In this document: piece after piece, positions 1-5,489 of the stretch
Position numbering within the stretch: the first letter of the stretch is position 1
Layout: each line of letters starts with the position of its first letter
Assembly: GCA_003532715.1 (NCBI GenBank)
Contig: DOEZ01000046.1
Coordinates: 1-8,545 of the forward strand
Direction of reading: 5' to 3'
Source of the DNA: Planctomycetaceae bacterium
GTDB taxonomy: Bacteria > Planctomycetota > Planctomycetia > Pirellulales > Thermoguttaceae
DNA length: 8,545 nt
Translations under genes and position numbers: made by a program
The notes under the pieces: generated by a model
The model's database searches: none
What the model was told of the DNA's origin: nothing
Seen by the model: the letters and a program-made list of their open reading frames with translations, nothing else

Positions 1-47
1 CTCGCGGAGCTCGACCCACCCTACTTGGTTGCGGAACTCGACCCTAC
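1..47. repeat. Two degenerate copies of a dispersed GTAGGGTCGAG-type repeat
   Basis: Positions 1-24 and 28-47 are related. Both read GCGGA(G/A)CTCGACCC followed by TAC; the first has four extra bases (ACCC-type insert) before the TAC. Read on the minus strand, the pattern is GTAGGGT...TCGAG(C/T)TCCGC, which resembles a short intergenic repeat I associate with planctomycete and other environmental genomes. The first copy is cut by the window edge, so its full length is unknown. The repeat lies just downstream of the sigma factor gene. Confidence 0.5.
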
Positions 48-55
48 ATTCTGTA

Positions 56-85
56 ATCCGTGTGTATTCGTGTTCATCCGTGGCT
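56..85. repeat. Three 10-bp tandem degenerate units (ATCCGTGTNN)
   Basis: Three consecutive 10-base units start at 56, 66 and 76: ATCCGTGTGT, ATTCGTGTTC and ATCCGTGGCT. All share AT(C/T)CGTG. The unit resembles an intergenic motif of the type 'ATCCGTGTTCATCCGTGG' that recurs in many environmental bacterial genomes; that comparison is from memory. It sits between the sigma factor stop codon (97-99) and the repeat pair at 1-47, so the 3' flank of the sigma gene is a stack of repeat fragments. Confidence 0.5.
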
Positions 86-96
86 AACTTCTCCGC

Positions 97-690
97 CTAT
101 CGTGGACGTTCGCCGCGGATGGTACGGCCATGCTCGGCGGGATCCATTTTTTCGGCCAACTTTCGCCGCGAGCGAAACAGCATCGTCTTGACCGCCGACG
201 GCGACCGACCGACCACGCGGGCGATCTCCTTGACCGGCATGTCCTCGGCATAGTAGAGCCACAATACGGTCCGTTCGCGCTCGCCTAGGATATCGCCGGC
301 CAATTGCCACAGCCACCGGCGGTCCTCGGCCGCGGCGACCTCCTCGGCCGGCTCGCTCGCCGCGACCAGCGACGACAGGGCCTCGGAGCGTCCCTCGGGC
401 CGTCGCCGCCGCTTCAGGTTCAAACACAACCGCCTCGCGATCGTGAACAACCACGTCTTGAACTTTGCATCCGGACGATAACGTTCCAGGTTCTCGTAGG
501 CTCGTATCATGGCTTCCTGAGTCAGATCCTCGGCCTCCTCGGCCGTCGTCCATTGCCGCAGGAAATGCAACAAGGGCACTTGGTGGCGGCGCGCCAATTC
601 CTCGAAGCTGGACCGCGAGCCCCGGCAAGCCAGGACCGCCAGTTCTTCATCGCTCTTGGGCGAGGATGTCGGCGTTATTGATTCCGGCAT
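97..690 (-). CDS. ECF-type RNA polymerase sigma factor
   Basis: This 197-residue protein directs RNA polymerase to a specific promoter set. Region sigma-2 spans about residues 28-97, including FEELARRH, the DLTQEA motif (55-60) of the -10-binding helix and the KFKTWLFTIARR stretch (77-88). Region sigma-4 spans about 134-182, with LGERERTVLWL, then a helix-turn-helix (MPVKEIARVVGRSPSAVKTM, 151-170) and an RSRRKL ending. No sigma-1.1 or sigma-3 domain is present and the length is normal for the ECF group. I chose the ATG at 690; the frame stays open to 819, but the extra 43 residues are low-complexity R/T/S and would overlap the preceding gene. There is no strong Shine-Dalgarno sequence at 690, only GGGA about 17 bases upstream. 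The gene follows the secreted-protein gene after 56 bases without a terminator, so cotranscription is likely. No anti-sigma gene is visible in the window. The ECF assignment is firm; the subgroup is not assigned. Confidence 0.93.
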   Translation of the reverse strand: MPESITPTSSPKSDEELAVLACRGSRSSFEELARRHQVPLLHFLRQWTTAEEAEDLTQEAMIRAYENLERYRPDAKFKTWLFTIARRLCLNLKRRRRPEGRSEALSSLVAASEPAEEVAAAEDRRWLWQLAGDILGERERTVLWLYYAEDMPVKEIARVVGRSPSAVKTMLFRSRRKLAEKMDPAEHGRTIRGERPR

Positions 691-746
691 GTCTATCGCA
701 ATGCGTCCCGAGGATGCGCGAGTTCGTGTCACGTCGTGCGTCGGGG

Positions 747-1721
747 TCAACGGGGCATGTTGTGTTTGATCCACTCTTGTTGGGAGGCTTGGAGAACGTC
801 GAGAACGTATCCTCGCCATTTCATGACCACCGCGCGCTGCTCGATCGACAACGTCACCGCGTCGAGCACCTTGCGCATGGCCTCGTTCGATTCGGCCGAA
901 AGGCGACCCAACGCCACCAATCCGCGAACGACGTTTTCCATGTCGGCGGCGGCGGCCTCCGAGTCAGCCACGAGCCTCGCGTGAAGCACTACCCGGCCGT
1001 CGTCCTCGCCCAGGGCCATGGCCAGCGTCTCGCATTGGCGGACGACGGGCGACTTGAGCGGCAGGTCGGCCTTGCCCAGGCCGCAGACACCGATCGTCAC
1101 GATGGGCCGGCTCGATTCGGTTGCCGCCCGAATCTCGGAGGCCAAGGGTGATTTCGATTCGGCCAAGTTGGGCGATGTGCCGTCGAGCACGTCGAGCGCC
1201 TTGTGCATGTCGGCCTGATGATGGGCAATGACCACCAGCGACCCGGCCTGGGCGGACGGCGCGGCCTCGTCCTTGGGCGGCTGACACACGCAAGCAAACA
1301 ACGTCCCCTTGTGATGCGGATCGGTCCACGAGTGCAGTTCGTGATTCCGGTATTTCGCGATCTTGTGGTCGGGTTGGTTGGCGAGGAACCCGACGAAGAC
1401 CGACTCGATCAGGTTCGCTCGCGCCACGACGACGCCTCGGCGCGGCTCGAAGGGCACCCCGTAGAGCGTCGCGCCGTGCAGATCGTTGGTCAGGTCGATG
1501 CCGATCGCCTCGCGGATGTTCTTTAATTCGCGCCCGGCCCGATCCGAGGTCAGCCAGGGTTTGAGGAACTGGTCGGCCGCTTGGGTGGTCCGAAGCGCTT
1601 CGACGTCGAGATGGGCCAGCCATTGGGCGTCGGCCGAGACGTGTCGCGGATCGAACTGGTCGGCGCGGGCCGAGGCGGCCAGGCAGAGAACGGTCGCCAA
1701 GAACAAAACGCAAAGTCTCAT
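747..1721 (-). CDS. Secreted protein of unknown function, planctomycete type
   Basis: This 324-residue protein begins with a clear signal peptide: MRLC, a hydrophobic core (residues 4-16) and an ARA cleavage site at 18-20, giving a mature N-terminus DQFDPRHVSADAQW. The body has no transmembrane segment and no catalytic motif I recognise. It resembles a secreted family I associate with planctomycetes, sharing the features 'ADQFDP..V..DA.W..H.D', 'DL.G.T.YG', 'H.L.SWTD' (about 149-155) and 'ALDVLDG' (about 190-196). No function is known to me. The ATG at 1721 is chosen because the signal peptide starts there and an AGGT lies about 8 bases upstream. The open frame extends to 2024, but that part has no protein-like character and runs through intergenic repeats. 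The gene is first in an apparent two-gene unit with the sigma factor gene, so the protein may be a partner or regulator of that sigma pathway; this is inference from order alone. Confidence 0.8.
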   Translation of the reverse strand: MRLCVLFLATVLCLAASARADQFDPRHVSADAQWLAHLDVEALRTTQAADQFLKPWLTSDRAGRELKNIREAIGIDLTNDLHGATLYGVPFEPRRGVVVARANLIESVFVGFLANQPDHKIAKYRNHELHSWTDPHHKGTLFACVCQPPKDEAAPSAQAGSLVVIAHHQADMHKALDVLDGTSPNLAESKSPLASEIRAATESSRPIVTIGVCGLGKADLPLKSPVVRQCETLAMALGEDDGRVVLHARLVADSEAAAADMENVVRGLVALGRLSAESNEAMRKVLDAVTLSIEQRAVVMKWRGYVLDVLQASQQEWIKHNMPR

Positions 1722-1772
1722 GGAAAATACCTGTCCGGGGGGTGTGTCTGGCGGCAGGGGTCGTACTAGTTG

Positions 1773-1803
1773 TTTATACACGGTGGGTCGCCGTTCGGTT
1801 ACA
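1773..1803 (-). promoter_or_regulatory. Possible ECF-type promoter for the secreted-protein/sigma unit
   Basis: On the minus strand TGTAAC (1798-1803) is followed after 15 bases by CGTGTATA (1775-1782), and then ATG 1721 lies about 50 bases further on. An AAC-bearing -35 and a CGT-bearing -10 are typical of ECF sigma promoters, which suggests possible autoregulation. The TATAAA at 1773-1778 could alternatively be a vegetative -10, though no good TTGACA partner exists. Tentative. Confidence 0.3.
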
Positions 1804-1806
1804 GAC

Positions 1807-1892
1807 AAAAAGCCCCGCGATGCCGATGTGGACGGAAAGCGGCGAGACGCCGCTTCTACGTTTCGGCGGCAATGCCCCACTCCGGCGGGGCT
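1807..1892 (-). repeat. Palindromic repeat block with terminator-like end
   Basis: Outer arms AGCCCCGC (1811-1818) and GCGGGGCT (1885-1892) are perfect 8-bp inverted repeats. Between them lies a perfect hairpin AAGCGGCG-AGA-CGCCGCTT (1837-1844 and 1848-1855). A second small hairpin is possible between GCCCC (1874-1878) and GGGGC (1887-1891). Reading on the minus strand, the outer arm runs straight into five T residues (complement of 1807-1811), so the block has the form of an intrinsic terminator. It lies upstream of the minus-strand unit's likely promoter, where it could block read-through into it. The inner hairpin resembles a dispersed planctomycete element. Confidence 0.5.
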
Positions 1893-1918
1893 ATGAACCG
1901 GGGAAAAGTGGCCGTCCT

Positions 1919-1932
1919 GCCCCTTCGGGGGC
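1919..1932. repeat. Hairpin with UUCG tetraloop
   Basis: GCCCC (1919-1923), TTCG loop (1924-1927) and GGGGC (1928-1932) form a perfect 5-bp stem closed by the very stable C(UUCG)G tetraloop. It is followed on the plus strand by only three T residues, so it is a poor terminator. It lies just before a TAGAAT hexamer at 1941-1946, which matches the -10 consensus at five of six positions and could serve the gene at 2006, although no -35 is evident. Confidence 0.45.
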
Positions 1933-2005
1933 GTTTGCCGTAGAATCGCTCTTGCTGGCGCTCCCGCTTCTCGGTATTCTCCGCACCTCACTCGGTTGAT
2001 CCAAC

Positions 2006-2449
2006 GTGACGCAGCCCGAAGCACCTTTGAATCGACACCTTTTTGGTCGGCAGCGATGGATCGCGGCCGTGCTGGGCGTCGGCTTTTTGTGCCCGCTGGT
2101 CATTGCCTTGTTTTTGCAGCCAAGCGAGCGTGGGTACGGGACGCACCAGCAACTGGGTTTGCCTCCGTGCTCGTTCGAGATGCTATTCGGACGCCCGTGT
2201 CCGAGTTGCGGCTCGACGACGGCCTTTGCCTGCGTGGTTCGCGGCTGTTGGCGCGACGCCTTGCGGGCGAACGCGGGCGGCGCTCTGCTGGCCGTGTTGT
2301 GCGCCCTGGTGGGGCCGTGGCTGCTCGCGTCGTCGGCGTCGGGTCGGTGGCTGCTGTGGGTTCCGAGCGGACCTCGCGTGGCCCTGATCATGGCCGGCAT
2401 CGCGACGATCATGGTGATCGGCTGGGTCGTCCGGCTTTGCGGCGGATGA
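2006..2449 (+). CDS. DUF2752-family membrane protein
   Basis: This 147-residue protein has three hydrophobic segments (about 19-37, 91-109 and 126-144), indicating an inner-membrane protein. Between the first two is the motif G-R-P-C-P-S-C-G-S-T-T-A (residues 62-73), closely matching the G.xCPxCGxTRA signature of DUF2752; the family's usual arginine is threonine here. The paired cysteines C65 and C68 suggest a metal or redox site, but no function is established to my knowledge. The start is GTG at 2006, with no in-frame ATG nearby that would keep the first membrane segment. There is no clear Shine-Dalgarno sequence. It diverges from the secreted-protein gene at 1721. The next gene on the same strand begins 125 bases later, so cotranscription is possible but not shown. 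Confidence 0.82.
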   Translation: MTQPEAPLNRHLFGRQRWIAAVLGVGFLCPLVIALFLQPSERGYGTHQQLGLPPCSFEMLFGRPCPSCGSTTAFACVVRGCWRDALRANAGGALLAVLCALVGPWLLASSASGRWLLWVPSGPRVALIMAGIATIMVIGWVVRLCGG

Positions 2450-2574
2450 TCGCCGATTGCGCGAGACTCCGGACGAGACTGAAACTTCGCAGGCAACCCA
2501 GCGCATCCGTCGCCAGGCGGCGGTGACACACGAAACACACTCGTCTCCTCACTCTTCCGTCAAGGAATTCAAGG

Positions 2575-3222
2575 ATGAAACCGTTTGCCCTCCACTCCGC
2601 CAGTCTCATGGCTCTGTTGATTCTGCTGACTGTTTCGCTCGGTTGCACGGGCCCGTTGCTGACCGGCATGTACTTGCTTGGCTACGCCGACACTCCGGCC
2701 GAATCCAAGGCATTGAAGGGCAAGAACGTGGTGGTGGTCTGCCGGCCTTTGGTCGAGCAGCAGTACAGCAGCATGAACGCCTCGAAGCTGATCTCGCGCG
2801 AGGTTGCGAAACGCCTTCGGCAGAACGTGTCGCGGATCAAGGTCGTCGACAGCCAGAAGGTCGACGAATGGCTCGACGCCAACGCAAGCGACGACTACGC
2901 CGAAATCGGCCGGGCATTCAACGCCGACATGGTCGTCGGCATCGACCTGTTCGGATTCAGCATCTACCAGGGCCAGACGCTCTATCGCGGCACGGCCAAC
3001 TACGAAATCAAGGTCGTCGACTGCAAGACGGGCGACGTCGTCTTCAACAAACCGTCGGTCCAGTCGGCGTGGCCGCCGAACACGGGCGTTCCGACCTCCG
3101 ACAAGCAGGAAGCGCAGTTCCGGCGTCAATACATCGGGAAGCTTGCCGACGAAATCTCCCGCACATTCCACTCCCACGACCATCGGACCAGCTTCGCCGC
3201 CGACGCGGCCGCGTTCGATTAA
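2575..3222 (+). CDS. Lipoprotein, CsgG/TolB-N-like fold suspected
   Basis: The 215-residue product starts with a short basic N-terminus, a hydrophobic stretch (about 10-21) and S-L-G-C, so lipidation at Cys24 is likely, though serine at -3 is unusual for a lipobox. The mature part begins with a beta strand KGKNVVVVCRP (about 49-59). It continues with a helix ending in AKRLRQ, the strand RIKVVDSQKVDEWL (87-100) and the stretch FNADMVVGIDLFGFSIYQGQ (114-133). That order of elements is reminiscent of the CsgG/LpoB/TolB-N class of envelope lipoproteins, and I associate very similar proteins with planctomycetes. No catalytic site is visible. The ATG at 2575 has AAGGA eight bases upstream; a second AAGG abuts the start codon. 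A terminator at 3321-3351 ends this transcript. Function unknown; a role in outer-envelope assembly is only an analogy. Confidence 0.8.
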   Translation: MKPFALHSASLMALLILLTVSLGCTGPLLTGMYLLGYADTPAESKALKGKNVVVVCRPLVEQQYSSMNASKLISREVAKRLRQNVSRIKVVDSQKVDEWLDANASDDYAEIGRAFNADMVVGIDLFGFSIYQGQTLYRGTANYEIKVVDCKTGDVVFNKPSVQSAWPPNTGVPTSDKQEAQFRRQYIGKLADEISRTFHSHDHRTSFAADAAAFD

Positions 3223-3320
3223 CGTCGCGTCCCGCGCGAATGGACACTGTCGAAACCAACGGGAGCCGGCTCGCGGGCGGAATCCGAAATAGTCGTCGCG
3301 TCGGAACACAAACCCTGAAA

Positions 3321-3351
3321 CACCCCCTGGTTGCGACCGGGGGGTGCTTTT
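3321..3351 (+). terminator. Intrinsic terminator after the lipoprotein gene
   Basis: An 11-bp stem, CACCCCCTGGT (3321-3331) with ACCGGGGGGTG (3336-3346), contains one G-U wobble, has a TGCG loop (3332-3335) and is followed by C and four T residues (3348-3351). It lies about 100 bases after the lipoprotein stop codon and just before the promoter of the hydrolase-like gene, separating the two transcripts. Confidence 0.75.
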
Positions 3352-3381
3352 GCGCGCCCCCGGTCCAGCGAGATTGCCGCG

Positions 3382-3410
3382 TTGACGCCCGGCATTCGGC
3401 GGCCTACGAT
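3382..3410 (+). promoter_or_regulatory. Sigma-70-type promoter of the hydrolase-like gene
   Basis: TTGACG (3382-3387, five of six matches to the -35 consensus) is followed after exactly 17 bases by TACGAT (3405-3410, four of six matches to the -10). Transcription would start near 3417, leaving a leader of about 57 bases. The leader ends in GAGG (3461-3464), a ribosome binding site nine bases before the ATG at 3474. The placement directly after the upstream terminator supports it. Confidence 0.65.
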
Positions 3411-3473
3411 GAAAGGGGGGCTTGGTTTGGCGATTTGGTTCTCGTCCCATCTCGTTCGTTGAGGTACCCAATT

Positions 3474-4454
3474 ATGTGCATTCGGCCCATTCCACCAGCC
3501 CGCGACGTTGTTCGGTTGCTGTCCCTTGTGTTGGTTCTGACCGCCGTCGCGGCATGGACGCCGGAAGCCCGATCGCAAGCCCGACCGGACGCGAAACCCG
3601 CCAAGCAGACGGCCAAGCCCGAGGAAGAGCCCTTGCCGCCGGAAGAGGTGGTTGATCTGTTGACGCAAGACGGGGTGATGTTGAAGGCGACCTTCTTGCC
3701 CGGCACGAAGGGAAAAGACTCGGTTCCGGTGATTGTGTTGCACGGACACGAGGGGAGCCGGAAAGACTTCGCGGTGTTGGCCGCGTTTCTTCAGCGGCAG
3801 GGCCATGCGGTGCTTGTGCCCGACCTGCGTGGACACGGCGACAGCACGCGAGTCCGCGGAACGACGCGACTGTTGGACGCGAAGTCGCTGACCGTTCGAG
3901 ACTTCAACGCCATGGCGACTTACGACGTCGAGGCGTGCAAAAAGTTCCTCGTGACGAAGAACGACGTTGGCGAGCTAAACATCGACAAGCTCAGCCTGGT
4001 CGGCTCGGAGATGGGGAGCGTGATCGCCCTGGAGTGGGCTCGCATTGATTGGAGTTGGCCGCCCTTGGCGACCGGCAAGCAGGGACAGGACGTCAAGGCG
4101 ATCGTGTTGGTCTCGCCGGCGTGGTCGTTCCGCGCGCTCGGCGTGAAGCCGATGCTCGACCTGCCGCAAATCCACGGCCGAATCGCGACGATGCTCGTGT
4201 ACGGCGACGAAGACAAGCAGGTCGCTCGCGACGCTCGACGCATTTACAACATCCTCAAGCGAGCCCATCCCACGGCCGATGCGAAGGAGCAGGTCGACCG
4301 GACCCTTTGGAATCTACCCTTGGCAACGAGCCGGCAGGGGGCCAATCTCATCGGCGAACGCACCCTCCAGGTGCCGCAGTGGATCGCCGCGTTTCTCAAG
4401 GTCCGCGTGGCCGATCAGAAGGTTCCCTGGGCAAAGCGATCGCCGCGGCCGTGA
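3474..4454 (+). CDS. Secreted alpha/beta-hydrolase-fold protein, probably catalytically altered
   Basis: This 326-residue protein has an N-terminal signal sequence (hydrophobic 14-28, possible cleavage near ARS-Q, residues 32-35) and then a Lys/Pro/Glu-rich linker (36-58). The alpha/beta-hydrolase core follows, with the HGHEGSRKDF oxyanion-loop strand (90-99) and the DLRGHGDS motif (117-124). The nucleophile-elbow position is LVGSEMGS (175-182), and an acid-loop candidate is VYGDEDKQV (242-250). In active members the elbow is G-x-S-x-G. Here it reads G177-S-E179-M-G181, so glutamate occupies the nucleophile position. The usual C-terminal catalytic histidine is also not seen where expected (around TSRQGANLIGERTL, 285-298). 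The sequence shows this directly; that the protein is non-hydrolytic is inference. The start is supported by GAGG at 3461-3464 and by the signal peptide. The frame is open back to 2457, but that stretch is a shadow of the lipoprotein gene. Substrate unknown. Confidence 0.85.
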   Translation: MCIRPIPPARDVVRLLSLVLVLTAVAAWTPEARSQARPDAKPAKQTAKPEEEPLPPEEVVDLLTQDGVMLKATFLPGTKGKDSVPVIVLHGHEGSRKDFAVLAAFLQRQGHAVLVPDLRGHGDSTRVRGTTRLLDAKSLTVRDFNAMATYDVEACKKFLVTKNDVGELNIDKLSLVGSEMGSVIALEWARIDWSWPPLATGKQGQDVKAIVLVSPAWSFRALGVKPMLDLPQIHGRIATMLVYGDEDKQVARDARRIYNILKRAHPTADAKEQVDRTLWNLPLATSRQGANLIGERTLQVPQWIAAFLKVRVADQKVPWAKRSPRP

Positions 4455-4511
4455 TCGGTCGTGGGCGACTCCAAACTTTTCTCGCATCGCGACGCCCCGA
4501 CGTCACGGCCG
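4446..4511. repeat. Inverted repeat joining two convergent stop codons
   Basis: CGGCCGTGA (4446-4454) and TCACGGCCG (4503-4511) form perfect 9-bp arms around a 48-base spacer. Each arm contains the last two codons (Arg-Pro) and the TGA stop of one of the two convergent genes. No classical intrinsic terminator with a T-tract is visible in the spacer, so this long-loop structure is the only obvious candidate for a shared transcription end, and it may be chance. Confidence 0.35.
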
Positions 4512-5087
4512 AACCGGCACCAAGGGTTGCTCGGGAAGGAAGTAGGGTTTCGCCGCGCCGCTGGTCGATCGCGGTGGGATGCGCAGCTCGATGCCGATCG
4601 GCAACGCGTCGGGTGAAGTCAGAACGTCGCGGTTCACCTCGATGATTTCCCCGATGCGATCGACGCTGCCCAAGTACCGTTCGGCCAGCAGGGGCAGCGT
4701 GTCGCCGTCGGCCACCTTGTGGATTCGCAAGGCCGGTCTGCTGTCGGCCGGTTCGGGCAGTTGGTACGGCGGAACGCCCTCCCAGCCACGCAAGGGAGAG
4801 TTGCTCGGCAACGGGTATTCGGGCGACAGCATCGGCGGAGGCTTCGTCTCGGCCAACGCGGCTCGCGGCTCCGTTCGCCCCGGCCGAGGCGGCGACATTT
4901 CGGCGACACGGACGGGGGGCAACGGCGGCAAGTCGGCCGGCTCGCGCCACTGGCGCAGTGCCATTTGATCGTGCCGCGTCGGCTTCGTGCTCGTCGGTGG
5001 GGGCGACGGATGACGATACACGAAGGCAGCCGCGACGCCGAATAACAAAACCGCGGAGGCCAACGCGATTTTGGCTCCTCGGTTCAT
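4503..5087 (-). CDS. Membrane-anchored LysM-domain protein
   Basis: The 194-residue protein has a short basic N-terminus (MNRGAK) and one hydrophobic segment (7-24) without a convincing cleavage site, so it is probably tethered to the inner membrane with the rest outside the cytoplasm. A long Pro-rich, low-complexity linker (27-118) follows, then a LysM domain (about 121-172). The LysM features are the HKVADGDTLPLLAERYLG start, IGEIIEVNRDVL in the middle and LPIGIELRIPP at the end. LysM domains bind N-acetylglucosamine polymers such as peptidoglycan, so a cell-wall-associated role is likely; no enzymatic domain is attached. The arrangement resembles the C-terminal LysM tail found in many planctomycete envelope proteins. 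The ATG at 5087 has a clear ribosome binding site, GGAG (complement of 5095-5098), seven bases upstream. It converges with the hydrolase-like gene, with a 48-base gap between stop codons. No promoter was recognised upstream. Confidence 0.88.
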   Translation of the reverse strand: MNRGAKIALASAVLLFGVAAAFVYRHPSPPPTSTKPTRHDQMALRQWREPADLPPLPPVRVAEMSPPRPGRTEPRAALAETKPPPMLSPEYPLPSNSPLRGWEGVPPYQLPEPADSRPALRIHKVADGDTLPLLAERYLGSVDRIGEIIEVNRDVLTSPDALPIGIELRIPPRSTSGAAKPYFLPEQPLVPVRP

Positions 5088-5397
5088 GGCAACACTCCGC
5101 TGCTGGCCGCATGTTTTCGTGAAAGTAACACAACCCGGTCATGTTTTTCGGGGGACCGGCGCTTCTTCTTCACTATCGGTTCGCGGACGAGCGATTTTCG
5201 GTCCGACCGGGTTCGCTCGAAGCAAGTTGCTCCGGGGGCGACCGCTCGTGACGTGTTTGGCGAAGATGCCATGCGGCGAGTCGCGGCTGGATCAACCGCG
5301 CAAACTCGAACGGAAACACGCAACGTGTCGATCAGGGAATCCCACCGGGTCGTCCGGGCGGTTGCGAACCGGGTAGGACGGGGTGGTTCGGCCAAGA
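5088..5397. other. Intergenic region without a recognised gene
   Basis: This stretch separates the LysM gene start from the repeat pair at 5398-5469. It contains a 6-bp inverted repeat CCGGTC (5135-5140) / GACCGG (5154-5159) in what would be the LysM leader. It also contains two similar CATGTTTTCG / CATGTTTTTCG words about 30 bases apart (from 5110 and 5140). I saw no convincing promoter hexamer pair. The open frames across it have no protein-like composition. Confidence 0.5.
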
Positions 5398-5469
5398 GTT
5401 GCCCGCGACAGCCGGGGGCGGCGGTCGTACATTGCGTTGCCTGTGACAGCCGAGGGCGGCTATCCTACA
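5398..5469. repeat. Two imperfect 34-bp repeats, 38-bp period, each a hairpin
   Basis: Copy one (5398-5431) and copy two (5436-5469) match at 28 of 34 positions. Shared blocks are GTTGCC, GACAGCCG and GGGCGGC, with a TACA end. In copy two GACAGCC (5445-5451) can pair with GGCTATC (5458-5464) with one wobble; copy one has the same layout with one mismatch. The element lies just past the stop codon of the propeller gene on the minus strand, where the hairpins could protect or end that transcript. It resembles a GACAGCCGAGGGCGGC-type dispersed planctomycete repeat. Confidence 0.6.
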
Positions 5470-5489
5470 GCCCGGACCTTCCGGCGGCG

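Noticed and set aside
691..819. N-terminal extension of the sigma factor
   Set aside because: It would overlap the preceding gene and adds only low-complexity residues before the normal ECF start.
1722..2024. N-terminal extension of the secreted protein gene
   Set aside because: It crosses intergenic hairpins and lacks protein character. A signal peptide begins exactly at the ATG at 1721.
2457..3473. Upstream extension of the hydrolase-like gene (339 more codons)
   Set aside because: It runs through the lipoprotein gene in another frame and across the terminator at 3321-3351. The promoter, ribosome binding site and signal peptide fix the start at 3474.
5135..5159. Possible intrinsic terminator CCGGTC...GACCGG
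   Set aside because: The stem is only 6 bp with a 13-base loop and has no T-tract in either direction at the correct distance.
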